From Escherichia marmotae (lineage in GTDB: Bacteria; Pseudomonadota; Gammaproteobacteria; Enterobacterales; Enterobacteriaceae), in contig NZ_CP025979.1 in NCBI RefSeq assembly GCF_002900365.1, forward strand, positions 186,001-250,000: 64,000 nt of DNA. The letters run 5' to 3'. Below are positions 35,471 to 43,492 of this stretch, in pieces. A program made the translations under genes and the position numbers. The notes below the pieces were generated by a model, which did no database searches, was not told where the DNA came from, and worked only from the letters and a program-made list of their open reading frames with translations. Numbering within the stretch: position 1 is the first letter of the stretch; every line of letters starts with the position of its first letter.

Positions 35471-35893
35471 TAAAACGTGAACTGCAGGGCAGGAATTTTC
35501 TGCCCTGTATCCGTTGATGACCGCAAGATAAGTGAAAAGTGTTTGAAATTAATTCTATGAATTTAAATGGTTTTTACTTCAAATAGAAACCTGAACCTCT
35601 CATCAAACAGCAACGTCATTTTCTCAAGGGCAGATTAATTTCTGCCCTTTTTTATTGTTTCAGTTCTGTGCATTACTTCACAATTTCTTCGCTTTTTCTA
35701 AAACCGCCAATAATAGAGTTTTGTGAGCCTGCTCAAATCTGCTCATTTTGCCCCTCTGGCAGTAATTTACTTTAAGTAAAACAAGCATACTATGAGCACA
35801 TGTTTAAATATGAACATATGTTTAAACGGTCTTTGCAGTACCTATATTCTTGTGGATTGACAGGGTTGGTAATTTTTTACCAGAGGACGTGCT
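35471..35893 (+). other. fruA-psuK intergenic region with two hairpins
   Basis: About 420 bases. CAGGGCAG/CTGCCCTG at 35485-35507 forms a strong hairpin without a T run. AAGGGCAG/CTGCCCTT at 35626-35649 followed by T forms a true terminator. The two stems are near copies of one another. Further on lie the tandem 18-base repeats described separately and the psuK leader, with CAGAGGACG as the ribosome site. No gene is seen. Confidence 0.75.
35791..35826 (+). repeat. Tandem 18-base operator-like repeats upstream of psuK
   Basis: TATGAGCACATGTTTAAA and TATGAACATATGTTTAAA stand end to end, differing at two positions. The second contains the perfect palindrome AACATATGTT. They lie about 70-100 bases before psuK and look like two binding sites for one regulator. 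Confidence 0.7.
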
Positions 35894-36835
35894 ATGCGCG
35901 AAAAGGAATATGTCGTAATTATAGGTTCGGCTAATATTGATGTCGCCGGATATTCACATGGATCATTAAATTATGCGGATTCAAATCCTGGGAAAATAAA
36001 ATTTACCCCCGGTGGCGTAGGGTGCAATATTTCACAAAACCTGGCGTTGCTGGGGAAAAAATCCTGGCTACTGAGCGCCGTAGGAAGTGATTTTTATGGT
36101 CAATCGCTCCTGACACAAACTAATCAGTCCGGTGTTTATGTCGATAAATGCCTTATTGTGCCAGGGGAAAATACCTCAAGTTATTTATCTCTACTCGATA
36201 ATACCGGCGAAATGCTGGTTGCTATAAATGATATGAATATTAGCAACTGTATTTCAGCGGAGTTCCTCTCACAGCACCGTGATTTTATTCAAGGGGCAAA
36301 GGTCATTGTCGCAGACTGTAATATCAGTGAAGAGGCGCTGATCTGGCTCCTGGATAACGCCGCCGACGCACCTGTATTTGTCGATCCTGTTTCAGCATGG
36401 AAATGCGTCAAAGTACGCGAACGGTTAAAGCAGATCCATACACTGAAGCCAAACCGTCTGGAAGCGGAAACCCTGAGCGGTATTGCCCTTTCGGGGCGTG
36501 AAGATGTGGCGAAAGTTGCCGCCTGGTTCCATCAAAATGGCCTGAACCGACTGGTTCTGAGCATGGGCGGTGACGGTGTTTATTACAGCGATATCCGCGG
36601 TGAAAGCGGCTGGTCTGCGCCGATTAAAACCAATGTCGTCAATGTTACCGGCGCGGGCGATGCCATGATGGCGGGACTTGCTTCGTGCTGGGTAGACGGG
36701 ATGCCGTTTGCCGAATCCGTTCGTTTTGCACAGGGTTGTTCGTCAATGGCGCTCTCCTGTGAATACACCAATAACCCTGATTTATCGATTGCCAACGTTA
36801 TATCGTTAGTGGAGAACGCAGAATGTCTGAATTAA
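35894..36835 (+). CDS. psuK: Pseudouridine kinase
   Basis: PsuK phosphorylates pseudouridine to pseudouridine 5'-phosphate, the first step of pseudouridine breakdown. The 313-residue PfkB-family protein shows GGVGCNISQNLALLG (about residues 37-51) and the catalytic signature NVTGAGDAMMAGL (about 249-261). It is co-transcribed with psuG, whose start overlaps by 13 bases. Its paralogue YeiI, 7 kb on, has an extra N-terminal helix-turn-helix that PsuK lacks. The gene is intact. Confidence 0.95.
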   Translation: MREKEYVVIIGSANIDVAGYSHGSLNYADSNPGKIKFTPGGVGCNISQNLALLGKKSWLLSAVGSDFYGQSLLTQTNQSGVYVDKCLIVPGENTSSYLSLLDNTGEMLVAINDMNISNCISAEFLSQHRDFIQGAKVIVADCNISEEALIWLLDNAADAPVFVDPVSAWKCVKVRERLKQIHTLKPNRLEAETLSGIALSGREDVAKVAAWFHQNGLNRLVLSMGGDGVYYSDIRGESGWSAPIKTNVVNVTGAGDAMMAGLASCWVDGMPFAESVRFAQGCSSMALSCEYTNNPDLSIANVISLVENAECLN

Positions 36836-37761
36836 AAATTTCCCCGGAGTTATTACAGATTTCCCCGGAAGTGCAGGATGCTTTAAAAAACAAAAAACCG
36901 GTTGTGGCGCTGGAGTCGACCATTATTTCTCACGGTATGCCGTTTCCACAAAATGCCCAGACTGCAATTGAAGTAGAAGAAACTATTCGTCAACAGGGAG
37001 CCGTACCAGCCACTATCGCTATTATTGGCGGTGTGATGAAAGTAGGCTTAAGCAAAGAAGAAATTGAATTACTGGGGCGTGAAGGACATAACGTAACCAA
37101 AGTTAGCCGTCGCGATTTACCTTTTGTTGTTGCGGCCGGAAAAAATGGCGCTACTACTGTTGCTTCAACCATGATTATTGCGGCGCTTGCCGGAATTAAG
37201 GTATTTGCCACCGGCGGTATTGGTGGGGTACATCGTGGCGCGGAACAGACATTCGATATTTCTGCCGATTTACAGGAATTGGCGCATACCAATGTTACCG
37301 TGGTTTGTGCCGGAGCGAAATCTATTCTCGATTTAGGTTTAACCACCGAATATTTAGAAACCTTCGGTGTGCCGTTAATTGGTTATCAGACCAAAGCATT
37401 ACCGGCATTTTTCTGCCGCACCAGTCCGTTTGAGGTCAGCATCCGTCTCGATAGCGCCAGCGAAATTGCCCGTGCGATGGCGGTGAAATGGCAAAGTGGT
37501 CTGAACGGTGGCCTGGTGGTGGCGAACCCGATCCCGGAACAGTTTGCGATGCCGGAAGAAAGTATTAACGCTGCAATTGATCAGGCCGTTGCCGAAGCTG
37601 AAGAGCAAGGTGTAATCGGTAAAGAGAGTACGCCGTTCCTGCTGGCGCGAGTTGCTGAACTGACCGGCGGCGATAGCCTGAAATCTAACATCCAGTTGGT
37701 GTTTAACAATGCCATTCTGGCGAGCGAAATTGCCAAAGAATATCAACGTCTCGTGGGTTAA
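36823..37761 (+). CDS. psuG: Pseudouridine-5'-phosphate glycosidase
   Basis: PsuG splits pseudouridine 5'-phosphate into uracil and ribose 5-phosphate, breaking a C-glycosidic bond. The 312-residue protein has the Indigoidine synthase A-like fold with conserved ALESTIISHGMPFPQN (about residues 28-43), KVSRRDLP and TGGIGGVHRGAE segments, which include the catalytic Glu and Lys. It overlaps psuK by 13 bases and is followed after 92 bases by psuT. Confidence 0.96.
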   Translation: MSELKISPELLQISPEVQDALKNKKPVVALESTIISHGMPFPQNAQTAIEVEETIRQQGAVPATIAIIGGVMKVGLSKEEIELLGREGHNVTKVSRRDLPFVVAAGKNGATTVASTMIIAALAGIKVFATGGIGGVHRGAEQTFDISADLQELAHTNVTVVCAGAKSILDLGLTTEYLETFGVPLIGYQTKALPAFFCRTSPFEVSIRLDSASEIARAMAVKWQSGLNGGLVVANPIPEQFAMPEESINAAIDQAVAEAEEQGVIGKESTPFLLARVAELTGGDSLKSNIQLVFNNAILASEIAKEYQRLVG

Positions 37762-37769
37762 TTTCTGAC

Positions 37770-37788
37770 GGGCAGAAAGCCGTCGCCC
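37770..37788 (+). promoter_or_regulatory. Leader hairpin before psuT
   Basis: GGGCAGAAAGCCGTCGCCC can pair GGGC with GCCC, extended by C-G and A-T pairs. The identical 19 bases occur before the paralogue nupX (41001-41019), where the next closing pair is T-A in place of C-G, which keeps the pairing. Confidence 0.6.
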
Positions 37789-37853
37789 GTACTTATCATA
37801 CATACCGAAACCTGGCGTTGACGCCGGGTTTACTGGCATGAAGGGAAATCATT

Positions 37854-39104
37854 ATGGATATAATGAGAAGTGTTGTGGGGATGGTGGTATTGCTGGCAAT
37901 TGCGTTTTTGTTGTCAGTGAATAAAAAAAGCATCAGTTTACGCACCGTAGGTGCCGCGCTGCTGCTGCAAATCGCCATTGGCGGCGTTATGCTCTATTTT
38001 CCGCCGGGAAAATGGGCGGTAGAGCAGGCGGCGTTAGGCGTACATAAAGTCATGTCCTACAGTGACGCCGGCAGCGCCTTCATTTTTGGCTCGCTGGTGG
38101 GGCCGAAAATGGATGTCCTGTTTGATGGCGCAGGCTTTATTTTCGCCTTTCGCGTACTTCCGGCGATTATTTTCGTTACCGCACTCATCAGTTTGCTGTA
38201 CTACATTGGTGTGATGGGACTGCTGATCCGTATTCTTGGTAGTATTTTTCAGAAAGCCCTCAACATCAGCAAAATCGAATCATTTGTTGCGGTTACCACT
38301 ATTTTCCTCGGGCAAAATGAGATCCCGGCGATCGTTAAACCGTTTATTGATCGCATGAATCGCAACGAGTTGTTTACCGCAATTTGTAGCGGCATGGCAT
38401 CTATTGCCGGTTCGATGATGATTGGTTATGCCGGAATGGGCGTGCCGATTGACTATCTGTTAGCAGCATCGCTGATGGCTATCCCTGGCGGGATCTTGTT
38501 TGCGCGTATTCTTAGCCCGGCGACGGAATCTTCGCAGGTGACATTTGAAAACCTGTCATTCAGCGAGACGCCGCCAAAAAGCTTTATCGAAGCGGCGGCG
38601 AACGGTGCGATGACCGGGTTGAAAATCGCCGCAGGTGTGGCGACGGTAGTAATGGCATTTGTCGCAATTATTGCGCTGATCAATGGCATTATCGGCGATA
38701 TTGGCGGCTGGTTTGGTTTTGCCAATGCCTCTCTGGAAAGTATTTTTGGCTATGTGCTGGCACCGCTGGCGTGGATCATGGGGGTTGACTGGAGTGATGC
38801 CAACCTTGCGGGGAGTTTGATTGGGCAGAAACTGGCGATTAATGAATTTGTCGCTTACCTGAGTTTCTCGCCCTATCTGCAAACGGGCGGCACGCTGGAC
38901 GTGAAGACCGTGGCGATTATCTCCTTTGCGCTTTGTGGTTTTGCTAACTTCGGCTCTATCGGTGTTGTCGTTGGGGCGTTCTCGGCTATTTCGCCAAAAC
39001 GTGCGCCCGAAATCGCTCAGCTTGGTTTACGGGCGCTGGCAGCCGCGACGCTCTCCAACCTGATGAGTGCGACAATTGCCGGGTTCTTTATTGGTCTGGC
39101 GTAA
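37854..39104 (+). CDS. psuT: PsuT (YeiM), putative pseudouridine transporter
   Basis: PsuT is a concentrative nucleoside transporter (CNT family), thought to import pseudouridine because it sits behind psuK-psuG. The 416-residue membrane protein shows CNT motifs such as VTTIFLGQNEIPAIVKPFI (about residues 146-164) and CGFANFGSIG near residue 360. It is a close paralogue of nupX, 2 kb downstream: same length and very similar along the whole sequence. Substrate assignment is by context. Confidence 0.9.
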   Translation: MDIMRSVVGMVVLLAIAFLLSVNKKSISLRTVGAALLLQIAIGGVMLYFPPGKWAVEQAALGVHKVMSYSDAGSAFIFGSLVGPKMDVLFDGAGFIFAFRVLPAIIFVTALISLLYYIGVMGLLIRILGSIFQKALNISKIESFVAVTTIFLGQNEIPAIVKPFIDRMNRNELFTAICSGMASIAGSMMIGYAGMGVPIDYLLAASLMAIPGGILFARILSPATESSQVTFENLSFSETPPKSFIEAAANGAMTGLKIAAGVATVVMAFVAIIALINGIIGDIGGWFGFANASLESIFGYVLAPLAWIMGVDWSDANLAGSLIGQKLAINEFVAYLSFSPYLQTGGTLDVKTVAIISFALCGFANFGSIGVVVGAFSAISPKRAPEIAQLGLRALAAATLSNLMSATIAGFFIGLA

Positions 39105-39114
39105 TGCTCGATTC

Positions 39115-39152
39115 GTAGGCCGGATAATACGCATCAAGCGTCGCATCCGGCA
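39115..39152. repeat. REP element between psuT and yeiL
   Basis: GTAGGCCGGATAATACGC...GCGTCGCATCCGGC is a standard REP palindrome, placed between convergent genes. Confidence 0.8.
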
Positions 39153-39175
39153 ATCACGCAGCATTCAAATAATTT

Positions 39176-39874
39176 TTACTGCATCATCCCGGAGAGTTTA
39201 TTCTCCGGGTCCATCTCCCGCGCCAGCTCTAACAACTGCTTTCTGTTTTTAATTAAATATCCTTTCTTATTTTTAATTAATAAACCATCGTGAATGAATT
39301 GTGCGAGAACATATAACAGGTGTCGATAAGAAACACCCAGATACTCTGCCGCCTGGGTATGCTTTTCGTGATAAAGATCACCTTCCTGCGAGAGTAATAT
39401 AAATGCGGCCAGGCGATTCACTAACGGAAATGATTGATTCTGCGTTAAAGAAACAATATTGCGATAATTTTTATGGCTTAAGCTGACGCAGAGTTTTCGT
39501 AAAAATAGTGTGTCGTTTAATAACAGCGGACGGTAATTTTTCATGGGTAGCGCAATACACCAACACTCTTCAATAGCCTGCACCGCGCGCGGTTTATGGT
39601 CTTTATCGATTAACTCAATCTCGCCAATAAAACAGGGTGCGGCAAAGAAATCGATCAGCGACACCCGACCATTAGCAAGCGTGGCGTAGAGTCTGGCGCG
39701 GCCTCGCGTCAGGTAAAACAGCCATGACGGTTGTTGTCCTTCCTGCACAATGTAGTCACGCGCTAAAAAATGAAACAGCCGCGTGTCCACTGAAACATCC
39801 GTTGCAAAGCACACCTTAAATGCGGATTCGTCAATTAATTGCTGCTTAAGATCATTATTGTGGATTTCTTTCAC
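39176..39874 (-). CDS. yeiL: YeiL, CRP/FNR-family regulator
   Basis: YeiL is a CRP/FNR-type transcription regulator reported to act in stationary phase and nitrogen starvation. The protein has an N-terminal cyclic-nucleotide-binding fold (RLFHFLARDYIVQEG...RARLYATLANG) and a C-terminal helix-turn-helix (HTQAAEYLGVSYRHLLYVLAQFIHDGLLI, about residues 174-202). Cysteines at several positions could bind an iron-sulfur cluster, as proposed. The start is uncertain: the GTG at 39872-39874 gives 232 residues, while K-12 is annotated at 219 from an ATG that is ATT here. Confidence 0.85.
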   Translation of the reverse strand: MKEIHNNDLKQQLIDESAFKVCFATDVSVDTRLFHFLARDYIVQEGQQPSWLFYLTRGRARLYATLANGRVSLIDFFAAPCFIGEIELIDKDHKPRAVQAIEECWCIALPMKNYRPLLLNDTLFLRKLCVSLSHKNYRNIVSLTQNQSFPLVNRLAAFILLSQEGDLYHEKHTQAAEYLGVSYRHLLYVLAQFIHDGLLIKNKKGYLIKNRKQLLELAREMDPENKLSGMMQ

Positions 39875-39887
39875 GATGTTTACCCGC

Positions 39888-39903
39888 TATGAGATTTCTC
39901 ATA
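39888..39903. promoter_or_regulatory. Perfect palindrome in the yeiL-rihB divergent region
   Basis: TATGAGATTTCTCATA has two 7-base arms around TT, within the 130 bases between the divergent yeiL and rihB. Size and symmetry suit a CRP/FNR-family dimer, so YeiL is a natural candidate to bind it. A second inverted repeat, TTCAAT (39931-39936) with ATTGAA (39947-39952), lies closer to rihB. Confidence 0.55.
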
Positions 39904-40003
39904 TTTAGCATACGTACGCTGTTGTTAAGATTCAATTATCGGCCCGATTGAATTTTCTTTGCTGTAGAAAAAATAACGCAACTTGAAACAGAGGGAATAA
40001 ACA

Positions 40004-40945
40004 ATGGAAAAAAGAAAAATTATCCTGGATTGTGATCCGGGTCATGATGACGCTATTGCAATAATGATGGCAGCGAAACATCCGGCGATTGATTTATTAG
40101 GTATTACCATTGTGGCCGGTAATCAAACCCTCAATAAGACATTAATTAATGGTCTGAATGTTTGTCAGAAACTGGAGATTAATGTTCCGGTTTATGCGGG
40201 GATGCCGCAGCCGATTATGCGCAAACAAATCGTTGCCGATAATATTCACGGTGAAACCGGACTGGATGGCCCGGTATTCGAGCCGCTGACCCGTAAAGCT
40301 GAAAGCACCCATGCGGTGAAATACATCATCGATACCCTGATGGCAAGCGATGGCGATATCACTCTGGTGCCGGTTGGTCCACTTTCAAACATCGCGGTGG
40401 CAATGCGGATGCAGCCTGCAATTCTGCCGAAAATCCGTGAAATTGTGCTAATGGGCGGCGCTTACGGTACAGGTAACTTTACGCCGTCTGCCGAGTTCAA
40501 CATCTTTGCTGATCCGGAAGCCGCACGCGTAGTGTTCACCTCCGGCGTTCCGTTGGTGATGATGGGCCTCGATCTCACTAACCAGACTGTTTGCACCCCG
40601 GATGTGATTGCGCGGATGGAAAGGGCAGGTGGCCCTGCCGGTGAACTGTTCAGTGACATCATGAATTTCACCCTCAAAACTCAGTTCGAAAATTATGGTC
40701 TGGCTGGTGGCCCGGTGCATGACGCCACCTGCATTGGCTATCTGATTAACCCTGATGGCATTAAAACCCAGGAAATGTATGTCGAAGTAGACGTCAACAG
40801 CGGCCCTTGTTACGGGCGTACCGTCTGCGACGAACTGGGTGTTCTCGGCAAGCCCGCTAATACCAAAGTCGGCATCACAATTGATACCGACTGGTTCTGG
40901 GGATTAGTCGAAGAATGCGTTCGCGGCTACATCAAAACCCATTAA
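40004..40945 (+). CDS. rihB: RihB, pyrimidine ribonucleoside hydrolase
   Basis: RihB hydrolyses cytidine and uridine to the base and ribose. The 313-residue protein is an inosine-uridine nucleoside hydrolase with the calcium-binding DCDPGHDDA motif near the N-terminus (catalytic Asp11; Asp15 and Asp16 as ligands), VPVGPLSNIAVA, and HDATCIGYL with the active-site histidine near residue 240. Start ATG follows AGAGGGAA. A hairpin at 40958-40989 precedes nupX by about 55 bases; co-transcription is likely, since they act in sequence: NupX imports, RihB cleaves. Confidence 0.96.
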   Translation: MEKRKIILDCDPGHDDAIAIMMAAKHPAIDLLGITIVAGNQTLNKTLINGLNVCQKLEINVPVYAGMPQPIMRKQIVADNIHGETGLDGPVFEPLTRKAESTHAVKYIIDTLMASDGDITLVPVGPLSNIAVAMRMQPAILPKIREIVLMGGAYGTGNFTPSAEFNIFADPEAARVVFTSGVPLVMMGLDLTNQTVCTPDVIARMERAGGPAGELFSDIMNFTLKTQFENYGLAGGPVHDATCIGYLINPDGIKTQEMYVEVDVNSGPCYGRTVCDELGVLGKPANTKVGITIDTDWFWGLVEECVRGYIKTH

Positions 40946-41000
40946 GTGTTGATAGCAAGTCGGGCCTGTATCGCAAGGTGCAAGCCCGGCTATTTATAAT

Positions 41001-41019
41001 GGGCAGAAAGCCGTCGCCC
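41001..41019 (+). promoter_or_regulatory. Leader hairpin before nupX
   Basis: The same 19 bases as before psuT, ending 25 bases before the nupX ATG. GGGC/GCCC pairs and is extended by T-A. Confidence 0.6.
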
Positions 41020-41044
41020 AAAATGACATGAAGAGATAATAACT

Positions 41045-42295
41045 ATGGATGTCATGAGAAGTGTTCTGGGAATGGTGGTATTGCTGACGATTGCGTTTTT
41101 GCTGTCGGTGAATAAGAAGAAGATCAGCCTGAGAACCGTCGGCGCGGCGCTGGTATTACAGGTCGTGATTGGCGGTATTATGCTTTGGCTTCCGCCTGGA
41201 CGTTGGGTTGCAGAAAAGGTCGCTTTTGGTGTCCATAAAGTGATGGCGTACAGCGATGCGGGTAGTGCCTTCATCTTCGGTTCTCTGGTTGGGCCGAAAA
41301 TGGACACCCTGTTTGATGGCGCAGGATTTATCTTTGGTTTCAGGGTATTACCGGCAATTATCTTCGTTACTGCACTGGTGAGTATTCTTTACTACATTGG
41401 CGTGATGGGGATCTTAATTCGTATTCTTGGCGGTATATTCCAGAAAGCTTTACATATCAGCAAGATTGAGTCATTTGTTGCTGTCACCACCATTTTCCTC
41501 GGGCAAAACGAAATTCCGGCGATCGTGAAGCCATTTATTGATCGTCTGAATCGCAATGAATTATTTACGGCGATTTGTAGTGGCATGGCCTCAATTGCCG
41601 GTTCGACGATGATTGGGTACGCTGCACTGGGCGTGCCAGTGGAATATCTGCTGGCGGCATCGTTAATGGCGATCCCCGGCGGGATCTTGTTTGCTCGCTT
41701 GTTAAGCCCGGCTACGGAATCTTCGCAAGTTTCCTTTAATAACCTCTCTTTCACCGAAACACCGCCAAAAAGCATTATTGAAGCCGCTGCTACAGGGGCA
41801 ATGACCGGGCTGAAAATCGCCGCAGGTGTAGCGACTGTGGTGATGGCATTTGTCGCCATCATTGCGTTGATTAACGGTATTATCGGCGGTGTTAGCGGTT
41901 GGTTTGGTTTTGAAAATGCCTCGCTGGAGTCCATTTTAGGTTACCTGCTGGCTCCGCTGGCGTGGGTGATGGGGGTTGACTGGAGTGATGCCAACCTTGC
42001 GGGAAGTTTGATTGGGCAGAAACTGGCGATTAACGAATTTGTCGCTTACCTGAGTTTCTCACCGTATTTGCAAACCGCAGGCTCTCTGGATGCTAAAACC
42101 GTAGCGATTATTTCTTTTGCGCTGTGCGGTTTCGCTAACTTTGGTTCTATCGGCGTGGTGGTTGGGGCATTTTCTGCGGTTGCGCCGCACCGTGCGCCGG
42201 AAATCGCCCAACTTGGTTTACGGGCGCTGGCGGCGGCGACGCTCTCCAACCTGATGAGTGCGACCATTGCCGGGTTCTTTATTGGTTTAGCTTGA
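41045..42295 (+). CDS. nupX: NupX (YeiJ), nucleoside transporter
   Basis: NupX is an inner-membrane nucleoside importer of the CNT family driven by cation symport. The 416-residue protein aligns with PsuT without gaps from MDVMRSVLGMVVLL to the shared C-terminal end LSNLMSATIAGFFIGLA. The CNT motifs FLGQNEIPAIVKPFIDR and CGFANFGSIG are intact. Even stretches of DNA are identical between the two copies, such as bases around 38770-38850 and 41960-42040, pointing to duplication with possible later gene conversion. Confidence 0.93.
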   Translation: MDVMRSVLGMVVLLTIAFLLSVNKKKISLRTVGAALVLQVVIGGIMLWLPPGRWVAEKVAFGVHKVMAYSDAGSAFIFGSLVGPKMDTLFDGAGFIFGFRVLPAIIFVTALVSILYYIGVMGILIRILGGIFQKALHISKIESFVAVTTIFLGQNEIPAIVKPFIDRLNRNELFTAICSGMASIAGSTMIGYAALGVPVEYLLAASLMAIPGGILFARLLSPATESSQVSFNNLSFTETPPKSIIEAAATGAMTGLKIAAGVATVVMAFVAIIALINGIIGGVSGWFGFENASLESILGYLLAPLAWVMGVDWSDANLAGSLIGQKLAINEFVAYLSFSPYLQTAGSLDAKTVAIISFALCGFANFGSIGVVVGAFSAVAPHRAPEIAQLGLRALAAATLSNLMSATIAGFFIGLA

Positions 42296-42302
42296 GTGTC
42301 AT

Positions 42303-42395
42303 TGCCTGATGTGCAAGCTTATCAGGCCTACATTTACTTGCTGAAATTGCCTGATTTGTAGGCCGGATAAGACGCGTCAAGCGTCGCATCCGGCA
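42303..42395. repeat. REP pair between nupX and yeiI
   Basis: TTGCCTGATGTGCAAGCTTATCAGGCC (from 42302) and GTAGGCCGGATAAGACGCG...GTCGCATCCGGCAA (42358-42395) are two REP units between convergent genes. Confidence 0.8.
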
Positions 42396-42401
42396 ACATT
42401 G

Positions 42402-43490
42402 TTACACCATTGGCACTAATGAAAGCGCGTTATCGGCAGACAGAGTAGGGTTGTTTATGCTGCCGCTGGCGCGCGAAATTGCCGCGCAGGCCATCGCAAA
42501 ACGGGCGCTATCGCGAAAACTGCTTCCTTCCAGAAAGCTATACACCAGTCCCGCCATAAAACCATCGTCGGCGCCAAAACTGTCTACCGTTGTATGTTTT
42601 GGTGCAGTCAGTAAAAATTGCTCGCCATCTTTTTCGCTGCAATAAACTGACTCATCGGGCAAATAAACAAACAGTTGCTGAACACCTTGCTGATGCAACG
42701 CATTCACTGCGGCATTACGGTCAGCATCGCTGGTGATCGCCTGTCCCCATAAAATTTCCAGTTCCTGCAAAGTCGGTTTCAGGGTGTGAATATGTGCCAG
42801 CCAGTGTTTGATTTTTCCTGCTTTAAATTCCGAAACGGTATCGACAAACACCGGAATTTCATCGGCAAGGGTAAAGACCCACTCCAGCGCCTCAGCAGTC
42901 AGGTTACAATCAGCCAGCACCACGCCCGCATGGCGAAGTAAATCACGCGACCCGTTCAGTAATTGCGGCGTCAATTGCTCCAGAAGATGGGTATCGTTTA
43001 TCGCCAGCACGGTTTCATCGTCTTGATTGGCAATCGCGAGATACGTTGACGTACTTTGACCGTGTAAACGAACGCAGCCTGAGACATTCACTCCGGCACG
43101 GCGCGTCTCTTCTAAGAGCATTTCGCCATAAAAGTCATCGCCAATCACCGAGAGTAAATGCACGTCACGGCCCAGTAGTGCCAGATTGTGGGCGATATTG
43201 CGCCCGACGCCGCCAGCCGAGCAATGAATTGTACCGGGATTAGAGGCCGCTTGCGGATAACGGATATCCGCCATCCCGCGAATATCCATATTGATTGTCC
43301 CCACCACCACACAGTATTCCTGCTCGGTGAGAATGTAACCTTTGCCTTTAATCAGGCCTTTGCGCATTAAATCCATAATATGCGCCGCTACGCGCGAACG
43401 GCTGATTTGCAGCATATCAGCAATTTCATTCTGCTGGATCAGCGGGTTACGCCGCAAAATTGCAAGGATCTCCTTCTCCCGGTTATTCAT
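42402..43490 (-). CDS. yeiI: YeiI, PfkB-family sugar/nucleoside kinase with HTH
   Basis: The 362-residue protein joins an N-terminal winged helix-turn-helix (ILAILRRNPLIQQNEIADMLQISRSRVAAHI, about residues 8-38) to a PfkB-family kinase domain. The kinase shows GGVGRNIAHNLALLG (about 92-106), and the catalytic region reads DSFGADDGFMAGLVY, where the usual GAGD is GADD. The aspartate is still in place. Such fusions occur in nucleoside kinases. It lies 2 bases from nfo on the same strand. The substrate is not established. Confidence 0.9.
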   Translation of the reverse strand: MNNREKEILAILRRNPLIQQNEIADMLQISRSRVAAHIMDLMRKGLIKGKGYILTEQEYCVVVGTINMDIRGMADIRYPQAASNPGTIHCSAGGVGRNIAHNLALLGRDVHLLSVIGDDFYGEMLLEETRRAGVNVSGCVRLHGQSTSTYLAIANQDDETVLAINDTHLLEQLTPQLLNGSRDLLRHAGVVLADCNLTAEALEWVFTLADEIPVFVDTVSEFKAGKIKHWLAHIHTLKPTLQELEILWGQAITSDADRNAAVNALHQQGVQQLFVYLPDESVYCSEKDGEQFLLTAPKHTTVDSFGADDGFMAGLVYSFLEGSSFRDSARFAMACAAISRASGSINNPTLSADNALSLVPMV

Positions 43491-43492
43491 TT

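Noticed and set aside
35894..43490. The psu-yeiL-rihB-nupX-yeiI cluster as a new system.
   Set aside because: All genes and their order are known from E. coli K-12. Only the non-coding elements are reported as open questions.
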